Positions 24,037 to 32,505 of a stretch of 47,748 nucleotides of DNA are shown here, one piece after another. The stretch is from contig JACQUX010000037.1 of NCBI GenBank assembly GCA_016210045.1, positions 1 to 47,748 of the forward strand, read 5' to 3'. Origin of the DNA: Deltaproteobacteria bacterium (GTDB lineage Bacteria; UBA10199; GCA-002796325; JACPFF01). Both the position numbers and the translations under genes were made by a program. The notes under the pieces are model-generated. The model made no database searches. It was not told the origin of the DNA and worked only from the letters and a program-made list of their open reading frames with translations. Numbering within the stretch: position 1 is the first letter of the stretch; each line of letters begins with the position of its first letter.

Positions 24037-24150
24037 AGAATGCCCCAGATGCTAGGCGCCCGGCCAGCCGCGACCGGAGCGTACATGGTAGTACGTGAGG
24101 ATCGCGGCTGGTCGGGCAACGACGCAGATGGGGTATGCTGCAAGGTCCCC
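24026..24150 (+). repeat. 125-nt three-tier hairpin between sufS and sufU
   Basis: Outer helix GGGGACCTTG (24026-24035)/CAAGGTCCCC (24141-24150) is perfect. The middle helix pairs TGCCCCA (24041-24047) with TGGGGTA (24129-24135). The inner 15-bp helix (24059-24073 with 24102-24116) contains one G-U pair. The apical helix is CGTAC (24080-24084)/GTACG (24091-24095). No T run follows, so a terminator is unlikely. It resembles long palindromic repeats dispersed in deltaproteobacterial genomes. It could process or stabilise the suf mRNA, setting SufU-SufT-Mrp levels apart from SufBCD-SufS. Confidence 0.8.
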
Positions 24151-24168
24151 ACAGGACGGAGTTGATGT

Positions 24169-24633
24169 ATGGACGGGCTCAATGAACTCTATCGCGAAGT
24201 GATCCTCGACCATTATCAGAACCCGCGCCATCAGGGGACGCTGCCAACACCAACGATCACTGCCGAGGGAAAAAATCCGCTCTGTGGCGATGAGCTCACG
24301 CTTCAGCTCGAGGTCGAGGACGGGAAAATCACTGCCGTGGCGTGGAACGGCCATGGTTGCTCGATCAGCATGGCCTCCGCGTCGATGTTGGCGGAGCAAC
24401 TGCTCGGCAAACCGATGGCGGCTGTCATGACACTGCAACAGGCCGTGATGCAGTTCCTGCGCGGAGCATCGGTCCCGTCGGGAACGGACCTTGGTGATTT
24501 GGAAGTGTTGGAAGGGGTGCGCAAGTTTCCGGTGCGGATCAAATGCGCGCTCCTCCCGTGGACCACGCTTCAGGAAGGATGTAAACACTATGACGGACAC
24601 ACCACCCACGCCAGCTACACCGAACGCGACTGA
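24169..24633 (+). CDS. sufU: SufU-type sulfur acceptor / scaffold
   Basis: 154 residues, NifU-N/IscU fold of the SufU class. The three ligand cysteines and Asp are Cys39 and Asp41 (NPLCGDELT), Cys64 (GHGCSISMASASM) and Cys126 (RIKCALLPW). The spacer between the second and third Cys is the longer one typical of SufU rather than IscU. It would accept sulfur from SufS. GGAG lies 7 nt before the ATG. The gene comes 18 bp after the large hairpin and overlaps the next gene by 44 bp. Confidence 0.94.
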   Translation: MDGLNELYREVILDHYQNPRHQGTLPTPTITAEGKNPLCGDELTLQLEVEDGKITAVAWNGHGCSISMASASMLAEQLLGKPMAAVMTLQQAVMQFLRGASVPSGTDLGDLEVLEGVRKFPVRIKCALLPWTTLQEGCKHYDGHTTHASYTERD

Positions 24634-25000
24634 CACGGCGACACCAACTCCCGCGGTCGCAGCATCGGCACCAACGGCTGTCGCCACGGGGGCACTGCCC
24701 GAACCCGCGCAACTGCTCGACGCCATTCGCCCCGTGATCGACCCGGAGATCGGGATCTCGGTCGTGGACCTCGGCCTGATTTATCAAACCCGCATGGTCG
24801 AAAATAATACCGCCCATGTCCTGATGACACTGACCAGCCCGATGTGTCCGCTCGGTCCCGAAATCATGAACGGCATTCACGCGGCCGTGGCAACCGTCCC
24901 CGGCGTGCAAGAGGTCAAAGTCGAACTCACGTTTAATCCGCCGTGGGACCCCCGCACCATGGCCAACGACGACACCAAGTTATTACTTGGAATCTTCTAA
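24590..25000 (+). CDS. sufT: SufT-like MIP18 (DUF59) protein
   Basis: 136 residues. A disordered Pro/Thr/Ala-rich N-terminus (about 1-38) precedes a DUF59/MIP18 domain: DAIRPVIDPEIGISVVDLGL, LMTLTSPMCPLGPE and VKVELTFNPPWDP. Proteins of this type aid Fe-S protein maturation and are frequent at the end of suf operons. AGGAAGGA stands 9 nt ahead of the ATG at 24590, which overlaps the sufU end; this start is favoured over upstream codons in sufU. The Thr/Pro extension is unusual for the family. Confidence 0.88.
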   Translation: MTDTPPTPATPNATDTATPTPAVAASAPTAVATGALPEPAQLLDAIRPVIDPEIGISVVDLGLIYQTRMVENNTAHVLMTLTSPMCPLGPEIMNGIHAAVATVPGVQEVKVELTFNPPWDPRTMANDDTKLLLGIF

Positions 25001-25011
25001 AGGAGCATTCA

Positions 25012-26112
25012 ATGATCACTGAAGAACAAGTCTTGAACTCGCTGCGCACCATCCAAGATCCGGATCTGCACCAAGACATCGTCACGTTGGGATTCATCCA
25101 AAACCTCACGATCGACGGCGGACGCGTGAGCTTCACGATCAATCTCACGACACCGGCCTGCCCGGTACGTGAACAGTTCAAGCGCGCTGCGACCGACGCC
25201 GTCAAAACGATCGCGGGCGTCACCGACGTAGCCATTCAGATGACCGCCACGGTGCGTGGCACTGGCCGCGCGCCGGAGCAGACGGCGTTGCCGGGCGTGA
25301 AGCACATCATCGCGATCGCCAGCGGCAAAGGCGGCGTCGGGAAATCCACGCTGGCCAGCAATTTGGCGTGTGCACTGCAACAGACTGGCGCCACGGTTGG
25401 CTTACTGGACGCGGACATCTACGGCCCGAGCCAACCCAAAATGTTAGGCACGCTCAATCCGCCGCTCAGCACAACTGAAGACAATCAGATCATTCCGTGG
25501 AACCAGTACGGGATCAAAATGATGTCGATGGGATTCATCGTCGACGACACTACGCCGGTCATTTGGCGCGGCCCGATGGTCCACAACATCCTGACCCAAT
25601 TCGTCCGCCAAGTGGCGTGGGGCGCGCTGGATTACTTGCTGATCGACTTGCCGCCGGGAACCGGCGATGCCCAACTCACGATTACTCAGACCGTGCCGCT
25701 CACCGGCGCCGTGATTGTCACGACGCCGCAGGAAGTGAGCATCCAGATCGCGTGTAAGGGATTGCGGATGTTCAGCGAGGTCCACGTCCCGGTGCTCGGT
25801 ATGGTCGAAAACATGAGCTACTTCCTCTGCGGCCACTGCAACGAGCGCAGTCCGATCTTCCGTCACGGTGGAACGCGCAAGGCCTGTGAGCTACACGGCG
25901 TGCCGTTCCTCGGCGAAGTCCCGATCGACGCGACCGTCACGCTCGATGGCGACGAAGGCAAGCCAACGGTGCTGGCGCATCCCGACTCCGCCTCCGCCGC
26001 CAGTTACCGAGCCATTGCCGGACAATTGGCCGCCCAACTCAGCATCCTCACAGCGCGTAGCGCCACCGGCACCGAACAGCCCGCAACCTCCGGCTGTTGC
26101 GGCGGCCATTAA
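25012..26112 (+). CDS. mrp: Mrp/ApbC-type Fe-S carrier ATPase
   Basis: 366 residues. An N-terminal MIP18 domain (about 1-80; QDPDLHQDIVTLGFI, TTPACPVREQF) is fused to a P-loop ATPase with the deviant Walker A SGKGGVGKST (104-113), LLDADIYGPSQP, and Cys273-x2-Cys276 (FLCGHCNERS), which binds a bridging [4Fe-4S] cluster at the dimer interface. It would carry clusters to apo-proteins. The tail ends SGCCGGH. AAGGAG 6 nt before the ATG and 11 bp after sufT indicate co-transcription. It is the last gene of the operon and is convergent with the beta-propeller lipoprotein gene, only 7 bp apart. Confidence 0.95.
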   Translation: MITEEQVLNSLRTIQDPDLHQDIVTLGFIQNLTIDGGRVSFTINLTTPACPVREQFKRAATDAVKTIAGVTDVAIQMTATVRGTGRAPEQTALPGVKHIIAIASGKGGVGKSTLASNLACALQQTGATVGLLDADIYGPSQPKMLGTLNPPLSTTEDNQIIPWNQYGIKMMSMGFIVDDTTPVIWRGPMVHNILTQFVRQVAWGALDYLLIDLPPGTGDAQLTITQTVPLTGAVIVTTPQEVSIQIACKGLRMFSEVHVPVLGMVENMSYFLCGHCNERSPIFRHGGTRKACELHGVPFLGEVPIDATVTLDGDEGKPTVLAHPDSASAASYRAIAGQLAAQLSILTARSATGTEQPATSGCCGGH

Positions 26113-26119
26113 CACGCGC

Positions 26120-28135
26120 TCACAGCTCATACCCACCATATGAGGGAGTCGCCGGCCACTCGATCTTGCCGAGGCTCTGCAAGCCATCGTCGGCCGTGTA
26201 GAGTTCCGCATTGCCGGCCCGCAACACCAGCACGCCCAGTTGGGATTCGTCGCCAAGAATGACGCTGCGCTGAATCGATCCGCCCGCATACCAGGCCTGT
26301 GACGCCGTTGTCGGATCTTGAATCGTTCCCGTGAGCTCGAAACCGCGCTCCGCCGAGACGCGATAGAGATGCAATCCGCTGTAAGCGAATTCTCCAAATG
26401 CACTGCCGGAGCCGCTCTCCCCTTCATATAAATCGATCGGCAGCGCGAGCAAATGGCGTGTCGGATCATACGTAAAGGCCAGATGCTGCGTGAGCGCCGG
26501 CGAATCGGTGCCACGGCCGCCGATTACCAACGATTGCAGCTCGCGCGGCGCGGTCGGTTCGGCAACATCGAACAGCGACAACTTGACGCCTTGAAACCAA
26601 GCAAACGTCCCTTGATCGTCGGCGTCTTTGCCGAGTCCGATCAGACGCGCGGCATCGAATGCGTGCAGATACGTGGAAAATCCCGGGACCTTCAATTCGC
26701 CCACCACGCGCGGCGCGGCCGGATCGTGCAAATCCAACACAAAGAGCGGATCGATCTTCTTGAACGTCACGACATAGCCCATCGGACCGATGAAACGAAC
26801 GGCGTAAATCTGCTCGCCGTTCGCCAAGCCTTCCACGCGGCCACGCGGCGCCATCGCCTGCGTGTCGAACGTATACACATTGCTCACCGATCCGCTGCCG
26901 CTATTGCGACCCACGTGTCCGGCGGTTGTCGCCACGCGCAATGTCCCGTCGTATTCGCTCATCGCAAACTGATTCAACAGATGCCCGTCCACCGTGGCCG
27001 TTCCGATGTAATATGGTGTGGCCGCATCGACACCGAAGGCATGGATCGGCGTCGTCTCTTCCGTGTCGGCATCGTCCCACCACCCGCCGTGCTGATACTC
27101 GGCGATATACACGGCACGATCGGAGACGTAGACATTGGCCCCATATCCGACGACCGCCGCCGCAACATCCGCATCCACTCCCGACCGCAAATCCGCATTC
27201 AGCACGAACAGGACGTTTTGCCCCGTTCCACCGCCACGATAGAATGCGCTCACGGTTTCGATCGACGCGACGGCCGCTCCGCGCCGAGACACCACGTGCG
27301 GCAACAGATCGCTTGCCGTCAACGCCGCGAGCGCCGCACGACGCGCTTGCCGTTCGGCGGCGACGCGTTTTTCGCAATCCACCGCATAGGGATTGAAATC
27401 TTCATCGCCGCGCGGCAATTGCAATGCCGCATTGAGGGCGAACACGACCCGCTCCCCGATCCGTCGCATCGCCAGTTGCGTCCCTTCATAATATGCCTCG
27501 CGCCGAATGAGCGGCGCGGCAGGATTGCGAATATCGATGAACGTCAGCTTGACGATCGGATGATAGGACAGCGCAGATGACGGCTGCACAACCGCATCAG
27601 GAAATTTTGGCACCGAAGAAATGACGACCATGGCATCCTGCGTCGCCACCATGCCGCGTGGTTGGCCTTCAAGCGCCAACTCCTGGACCGCGCCAAAGCG
27701 GGCAAACGGCCAAACGCGGATTACGCGCAGCGTCGTCCCGGTCAGCAGATACGCATGCTCCCCACGCACTTTAATGGTGTCGGCCTCTTCGACTTGCGCC
27801 TCCTGGTTATTCGTATCCGTAAACGTAAAGGCCGAGGCAGCTCCGGCACCGTCACTCTCGCCCGGTGCCGCGCTGACGGATGGCGCGGGGGAGTCCGCCA
27901 TCATCTCCACGGCCGTGATACATGTGACTTCTTGGTCGATCGCGACTCCGGCCTGTTCGCGCAGATACACCGTCAACGATTCGCCGGCGACCGGTTGCAA
28001 CACGCCGGCCTTGCCGCGGACCGGCGGCAGCGGACCGCCACTGCTACTACTCCCACCGCCCCCAACCCCATTCTCACTGCATGCCACGGTCGTCATCACG
28101 ACCAAGCCCAATATCCAGCCTTTACCGCGCCACAT
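26120..28135 (-). CDS. Lipoprotein with beta-propeller domain
   Basis: 671 residues. Lipoprotein signal (GLVVMTTVACS) then a Gly/Ser linker. TNNQEAQVEEADTIKVRGEH is the hallmark start of the secreted beta-propeller family (Pfam Beta_propel), followed by repeated blades such as LTGTTLRVIRVWPF, GPMGYVVTFKKIDPLFVLDL and YLHAFDAARLIGLGKD. Function of this family is unknown; surface binding is plausible. AAAGGAG 6 nt before the ATG fixes the start. It is the last of a three-gene minus-strand cluster (TIGR02147 regulator, small lipoprotein, this gene), 12 bp after the small lipoprotein. Confidence 0.88.
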   Translation of the reverse strand: MWRGKGWILGLVVMTTVACSENGVGGGGSSSSGGPLPPVRGKAGVLQPVAGESLTVYLREQAGVAIDQEVTCITAVEMMADSPAPSVSAAPGESDGAGAASAFTFTDTNNQEAQVEEADTIKVRGEHAYLLTGTTLRVIRVWPFARFGAVQELALEGQPRGMVATQDAMVVISSVPKFPDAVVQPSSALSYHPIVKLTFIDIRNPAAPLIRREAYYEGTQLAMRRIGERVVFALNAALQLPRGDEDFNPYAVDCEKRVAAERQARRAALAALTASDLLPHVVSRRGAAVASIETVSAFYRGGGTGQNVLFVLNADLRSGVDADVAAAVVGYGANVYVSDRAVYIAEYQHGGWWDDADTEETTPIHAFGVDAATPYYIGTATVDGHLLNQFAMSEYDGTLRVATTAGHVGRNSGSGSVSNVYTFDTQAMAPRGRVEGLANGEQIYAVRFIGPMGYVVTFKKIDPLFVLDLHDPAAPRVVGELKVPGFSTYLHAFDAARLIGLGKDADDQGTFAWFQGVKLSLFDVAEPTAPRELQSLVIGGRGTDSPALTQHLAFTYDPTRHLLALPIDLYEGESGSGSAFGEFAYSGLHLYRVSAERGFELTGTIQDPTTASQAWYAGGSIQRSVILGDESQLGVLVLRAGNAELYTADDGLQSLGKIEWPATPSYGGYEL

Positions 28136-28147
28136 ACAAAACTCCTT

Positions 28148-28657
28148 TCACTTCACTGATTGCTGTTCAAACATTGCGACACACTGCTCGGTCACACCGG
28201 ATTGCAACGTTGTGCACTCGAATTGCAGAATCGTATCGACCAACGTCCCGACACAACTCACCATCAACGATGCACTGCTCCCCGCCAATTCGATCTCCCC
28301 GTTCCGCACGCGTCCGCCGAGCGAATTGGAAAAACCAGGGAAGGCAAAGAATCCTTCGAGCACAATCCGATCCGCCGTCGCGCCGGCACTGATCGTAAAC
28401 GGAGGAGTCCCCACCGGACAGGTCGCCACTTGAACCACGTTCGCGACCGGCGCTTCGCCACCACTGTCCAACATCGGTTCACTCAATTCCGGCACGGCAT
28501 AGGTCCCGAGGAAATCGCTGACGGTTTCCGTGGAAACCGGCGCCGGACTCTGTGCCGCAGGCAATTGCCCGTCGCCCGGATTCCCGACATCGGTCCCGGA
28601 ACCACAGGCGCCGAGCCACAACGCACTCCAGAGGATGAGCACGAATCTATTTTTCAT
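28148..28657 (-). CDS. Small lipoprotein with SGTDVGNP motif
   Basis: 169 residues. Lipobox WLGACGSG, so anchoring at Cys18. Directly after the lipidated Cys it reads GSGTDVGNPGDGQLP; the (S)GT(D/E)VGNP string is one I associate with families of lipoproteins encoded beside TIGR02147 regulators. The rest is beta-rich with cysteines at VATCPVG, MVSCVG, FECTT and EQCVA. It overlaps the regulator gene upstream by 11 bp, which implies coupled translation. No domain recognised. Confidence 0.8.
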   Translation of the reverse strand: MKNRFVLILWSALWLGACGSGTDVGNPGDGQLPAAQSPAPVSTETVSDFLGTYAVPELSEPMLDSGGEAPVANVVQVATCPVGTPPFTISAGATADRIVLEGFFAFPGFSNSLGGRVRNGEIELAGSSASLMVSCVGTLVDTILQFECTTLQSGVTEQCVAMFEQQSVK

Positions 28658-29492
28658 GGCGACCCCCTTCTTTCAGATCGGTATGACCAAACAGTTGGAT
28701 GTTCAGTTGATACACAGCAGTCGGCTGTTCATCGCCCTGCGAGAGGAGATTCAATGCCACTTTGCGAAAGTCACGGATCGCAGTCTTCAACATCTTGAGC
28801 TGTTTGGTGTTCAGCGCGATCGTCAGCGCGCCGAATTCGCGCTGCGCCTCGGTCTGGGTTTGCAGGGCGCGCTTGGCCCGTTCCATCATTTGTTGATGAT
28901 AGTGATAGCTCGCGGCCGATCGCGCGACATCGCCCGTCGTCAAATGCCGCTCCGCCGGCTGCAGATGCCCATCGTCGTTGCAAATCAGCAGGCCGAGTCG
29001 CTGCAAACAATCGAGCGCCTCGCGTGCCTGCGATGCGGTGATCTCATACCGTAAACGTTTCGCGATCCATTCCGGATCCTCACGAAATCCCGGCAGCGTC
29101 GTCAAGTCCTGGATGACCGGATAATACCAACGCGTCAGGAATTCATACTGCTCTTGGGCCAGCGTGACGGCCTGACAATATTCCGGGAACTCCAACAGCC
29201 GTTGATAATAGCCATTCTGCTCTTCGGGGTCCTTCGCTTGATTAAAGTGCACTAAGACCTCGAAGAATAGACGCTCACGACGGCGCAGCTTGAACGCGCC
29301 AGCAAACCGATGGATGCTCTCTTGGGAGAGATTGCGTTTCCCTTCGATCACGAGTTGGAGAAAGTTCGGCGACGCAAACCCAGCGCGCCGTGCGAAATAG
29401 CGATACGAGCAAACGGGATTGGCCCGCTTGGCCGCCAAATACGCGTCCCGCAAATAGGCCCGATAATCGGTATAGGCATAGAGTGACGACAT
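28647..29492 (-). CDS. TIGR02147-family (DUF4423) regulator-like protein
   Basis: 281 residues. The N-terminus (YTDYRAYLRDAYLAAKRANP, SYRYFARRAGFASPNFLQLV, GKRNLSQESIHRFAGAF) matches TIGR02147/DUF4423 proteins, which carry an HTH-like N-terminal region; these form expanded families in Fibrobacter and Bdellovibrio. It probably controls the lipoprotein genes downstream. AGGAG lies about 12 nt ahead of the ATG. A perfect 19-bp inverted repeat (29561-29579) about 70 bp upstream is a candidate binding site. The 11-bp overlap with the lipoprotein gene places it first in a three-gene operon. Confidence 0.85.
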   Translation of the reverse strand: MSSLYAYTDYRAYLRDAYLAAKRANPVCSYRYFARRAGFASPNFLQLVIEGKRNLSQESIHRFAGAFKLRRRERLFFEVLVHFNQAKDPEEQNGYYQRLLEFPEYCQAVTLAQEQYEFLTRWYYPVIQDLTTLPGFREDPEWIAKRLRYEITASQAREALDCLQRLGLLICNDDGHLQPAERHLTTGDVARSAASYHYHQQMMERAKRALQTQTEAQREFGALTIALNTKQLKMLKTAIRDFRKVALNLLSQGDEQPTAVYQLNIQLFGHTDLKEGGRHEK

Positions 29493-29560
29493 AGACGACC
29501 TGGCTCCTAGTGTAGGTATCGGTCGCCGACCAGACCAAGTTGCGAAAAATCGCCGATATC

Positions 29561-29579
29561 CGTATTCTTTTAGAATACG
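29561..29579. promoter_or_regulatory. Operator-like perfect inverted repeat
   Basis: CGTATTCT-TTT-AGAATACG is perfectly symmetric (8-bp arms). It lies in the 250-bp divergent region between the TIGR02147 gene and the terC-like gene. A single half-site AGAATACG recurs at 29681-29688, nearer terC. The surrounding sequence is AT-rich, as expected for promoters. Confidence 0.5.
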
Positions 29580-29742
29580 AGCTCAATACCGATCAACCGA
29601 TAACATATTGTTATTATTTATATAGTTGCCACAACACACGCCGACGGAGCAAAAAAATCCGCCTGCGCTGGCCGGCGAATAGAATACGGCTCGGCAAAGA
29701 ATTCTAGCCAGTTTCAGAGTGATCCGATAAGAGAGGCGCCGC

Positions 29743-30492
29743 ATGGTGTGGTCAGACATCGTCACGATCAGCTCGTTAGTCCTGCTCGAAGGCCTACTCA
29801 GTGCCGACAACGCGTTAGTCCTCGCGCTGTTAGTCCGCCATCTCCCGGCCGCACAGCGGCGCCGCGCATTGCGGTATGGGCTGCTTGGCGCATTCGGCTT
29901 CCGGTTCCTCTTCCTGCTCGTGGCCTCTTGGCTGATCACCGCGTGGTATTGCAAGGTGATCGGAGCCGCGTATCTCCTCTATATCGGGCTCAAGCACATC
30001 GTGGGCGAGAGCCAGACCGAAGAGGCGCGCCATATGCGGCCAATGGGATTTTGGCGGACCGTCGTCGTGGTCGAACTGACCGATGTCGCGTTCTCCATCG
30101 ACTCGATCTTAGCAGCCGTCGCCCTCTCCAATAAATTGTGGGTCGTCTATTTAGGCGGAATCGCGGGCATCGTGACGATGCGCTTCGTCGCGGGAGGATT
30201 CCTGCAACTACTCGATCGCTTCCCGGCCTTCACCACCGGCGCTTACGTCCTGGTCACGTGGATCGGACTCAAATTACTGATCGGCGGCGCAGGCATGGCG
30301 GCACCGGTACTCGGTCCGCACGTCGGCTGGGGGGCGGAACAGATCGCCCGTTACAGCGTACATATGCCGGAAATCGTGTTTTGGAGCGGAATGGCGATTA
30401 TTGTGATCAGCTGCTTACTGTGGAAACGCCCACCGCACACCAAGCATTCCGCTGTGAAAGATACCGACTCGGTCCGCAAGGCCTTCGATTAA
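29743..30492 (+). CDS. TerC-family integral membrane protein
   Basis: 249 residues with about seven predicted transmembrane helices. LLEGLLSADNALVLALLV and VELTDVAFSIDSILAAVALS are the two TerC repeats, each with the acidic residue (SADN, FSIDS) proposed to handle metal ions. This subgroup (YjbE/YkoY-like) is linked to Mn export or co-translational metalation in other bacteria; metal choice here is unknown. GAGGCG precedes the ATG. Divergent from the TIGR02147 operon and convergent with the small secreted protein gene. Confidence 0.88.
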   Translation: MVWSDIVTISSLVLLEGLLSADNALVLALLVRHLPAAQRRRALRYGLLGAFGFRFLFLLVASWLITAWYCKVIGAAYLLYIGLKHIVGESQTEEARHMRPMGFWRTVVVVELTDVAFSIDSILAAVALSNKLWVVYLGGIAGIVTMRFVAGGFLQLLDRFPAFTTGAYVLVTWIGLKLLIGGAGMAAPVLGPHVGWGAEQIARYSVHMPEIVFWSGMAIIVISCLLWKRPPHTKHSAVKDTDSVRKAFD

Positions 30493-30500
30493 ACAACCGA

Positions 30501-30836
30501 TCAATATTCGTTGTCGAATTCGTCGTCTTCGACTTTCGGCGTCTTCGGCTGTTTCGACCAGTCGGGGAATTGATCCGTCACGCCGGACGGTTTGGTGGCC
30601 TTCGGTGCGGCAGTGGTCGGCTGCTTCGTAGTCGGCGTCGCAGGTCGGGTGGCCGTCGGACGCCGCGCCGGTTGCGGAGCGGCTACTGGCTCGAGGTCCA
30701 GGGCGTCATCGAGTGTGTCGCTGAGGCCCGTCTTCGGTAATTGACTATCTTTTGGAGTCGCATTGACGGTCGAGAGGGACAACAACGCGCTGACCGTAAC
30801 GCCGGTAATGATTGCCAATGCTCGGTTCAGTTGCAT
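30501..30836 (-). CDS. Small secreted, disordered protein
   Basis: 111 residues. A signal peptide (ALAIITGVTVSALLSLS, cleavage near VNATP) precedes a low-complexity Pro/Thr/Ala/Lys-rich stretch and an acidic end (VEDDEFDNEY). Strong ribosome site AAAGGAGGAG before the ATG, so the frame is translated with confidence. No domain recognised. It is last in the run of minus-strand genes that begins at 34565. Confidence 0.75.
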   Translation of the reverse strand: MQLNRALAIITGVTVSALLSLSTVNATPKDSQLPKTGLSDTLDDALDLEPVAAPQPARRPTATRPATPTTKQPTTAAPKATKPSGVTDQFPDWSKQPKTPKVEDDEFDNEY

Positions 30837-30890
30837 GACTCCTCCTTTGTGTTAGCCGACGCAGGTTCATACGCCGACCGCCGCACCATG

Positions 30891-31604
30891 TCAACCGCCA
30901 ACTCCCGGGTTTTCCACTTGTTGGCGGATCGCATGGAAGAGCTTCGTCACGGCACTTTTTACCCCGATCTTGAGCAAACGCAGCACCAGCCCCCGGCGGG
31001 CCGTGACCTCAAAGTGGTACGTTCCCAATGTCTGTTGTGGGTCCCCCGGATAGGGCTCTAACACCCAATATCCTTTGGAGCCCGGTTCATTCGGGTCGTA
31101 GACCTTCTCCCAAGAGACGCGATAACGATGTTGTGCGGCCTGCGAGGCGTCGAAGTGATAGCGACGCGCCACCCATTCGTTACTGATCGGCCACGGGAGA
31201 TCGAAGGCCTCATAGCTGGTGCGCGTAGCAATCCCGGTCGGCGGCGGCGCCGGCATGGTACCGGGAAAGCGATTCCGCAGCGCCTGAAAAAAAGCGAGAT
31301 CTTTCGTCGCGTCGCGGGGGATTGCTTTTGCGGCCGCCTCGCTGAAGAAGTACGACTCCGTCACCATCGGCATCCACTGCGACCAACGATTGAGATTGGC
31401 CACGGCGCGCCACACGACTTCCGGTGGCGCTGCGACCTTGCCCCGGACATGAATCGTCCCCATCGCGGCTTCCGCGGGAAAGGAGATCTGCATCTCCAGA
31501 CCGCCCTGATCGAGCGCCGGCTGCGTCGCGAAACTCGGCGACGCCGCGAGTACCACTCCACAACAAACGAATACCGCACAGCGTCGTAGCATTTGTATCA
31601 ACAT
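30891..31604 (-). CDS. Secreted SRPBCC/START-like protein
   Basis: 237 residues with a signal peptide (AVFVCCGVVLAASPSFA). The mature part has the SRPBCC pattern: IHVRGKVAAPPEVVWRAVAN, LNRWSQWMPMVTES, then strands, and a long C-terminal helix (KSAVTKLFHAIRQQVEN). The fold encloses a hydrophobic ligand, often a lipid or polyketide; the ligand here is unknown. Start is Met1 (31604) or Met5 (31592). It follows the dihydroorotate-dehydrogenase-like gene by about 31 bp. Confidence 0.8.
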   Translation of the reverse strand: MLIQMLRRCAVFVCCGVVLAASPSFATQPALDQGGLEMQISFPAEAAMGTIHVRGKVAAPPEVVWRAVANLNRWSQWMPMVTESYFFSEAAAKAIPRDATKDLAFFQALRNRFPGTMPAPPPTGIATRTSYEAFDLPWPISNEWVARRYHFDASQAAQHRYRVSWEKVYDPNEPGSKGYWVLEPYPGDPQQTLGTYHFEVTARRGLVLRLLKIGVKSAVTKLFHAIRQQVENPGVGG

Positions 31605-31635
31605 GCGACTCTATTGCCGTCACCCCATCCCGGTG

Positions 31636-32505
31636 TCAACCCGGGATACGATCACGTTGGTCGCAACGGACGAAGGCCGTGGGACGCCACGGGTAGCGGA
31701 GAAAGATCGACCCGAAGCTGATCGCGCTGGCACCGCGGGCACGCAGTTGGGCGATATCGGCGTATTCCCAGACGCTGGGACCAATGACCGGCGTGTGCGA
31801 CGCGGCGGCCAATTTTTCAACCATCGGCCAGGTGTGCAGCTGCGCGGCTTGGCCGGAGACCCCGCCACCACCGAGCGTCGCTAATGGACTCGGGCGGTCC
31901 GGAAAGCTCACACTCCATGGCACGGAATTGATCGCCATCGCATCGATCAGCCCTTCCGAGGCTCGGGCAATGGCACAATAATCATGCGTCACCGAAAGTT
32001 TCGCAATCAGCGGCCACGGCGTGGCACTCCGCGCCGCCGTGAGCATTTCCACGGCCTGCGGGACAGCCGCCGATCCATGCGTTGAGGTGTTAGGGCAAGA
32101 TAGATTGACCTCAATTGCGACCAAGCCAAACGGTTGCAGCATCGCCACCATGTCTGCACATTCGCCAGGCGACTCGGGATAAATCGAACCGATCAGGCGA
32201 TACGGAAATTTCGCAACTCGCGGCCCGATCGTGCGACACCACCATTCGATTCCGGGATTCGTCAGCCCAATCGCGTTGACAGTCCCGTGCGGCAACAATC
32301 GGACGCAACGCCACGGCTGCCACCAGCGCAGATTGCCGACTCGCGGGCGGCGGGTGAGCGACTTGGTGACGATAGTGAAGCAGCGTGGGTCGAGCAACCC
32401 CAACCAGCGGAGCGGCCATTCCCACGGCCACCCGCGACCGTCAAACGCGAGCGCCCCGCTGGCGGCGACATATTCTAAGACATGGCCGTTCCGTAATGGG
32501 ATCAT
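31636..32505 (-). CDS. Dihydroorotate dehydrogenase-like flavoprotein
   Basis: 289 residues, TIM-barrel FMN protein of the dihydroorotate dehydrogenase group. VTKSLTRRPRVGN, VNAIGLTNPGIEWW and VEVNLSCPNT-like IEVNLSCPNTSTHG (substrate and base region), AMAINSVPW and the C-terminal GASAISFGSIFL phosphate-binding end are visible. The fold usually oxidises dihydroorotate in pyrimidine synthesis; the protein is slightly short and no other pyr gene is near, so a different substrate is possible. The ATG overlaps the glutamine amidotransferase stop (ATGA, 4 bp), so the two are translationally coupled. An upstream in-frame extension would lie inside that gene and is rejected. Confidence 0.8.
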   Translation of the reverse strand: MIPLRNGHVLEYVAASGALAFDGRGWPWEWPLRWLGLLDPRCFTIVTKSLTRRPRVGNLRWWQPWRCVRLLPHGTVNAIGLTNPGIEWWCRTIGPRVAKFPYRLIGSIYPESPGECADMVAMLQPFGLVAIEVNLSCPNTSTHGSAAVPQAVEMLTAARSATPWPLIAKLSVTHDYCAIARASEGLIDAMAINSVPWSVSFPDRPSPLATLGGGGVSGQAAQLHTWPMVEKLAAASHTPVIGPSVWEYADIAQLRARGASAISFGSIFLRYPWRPTAFVRCDQRDRIPG

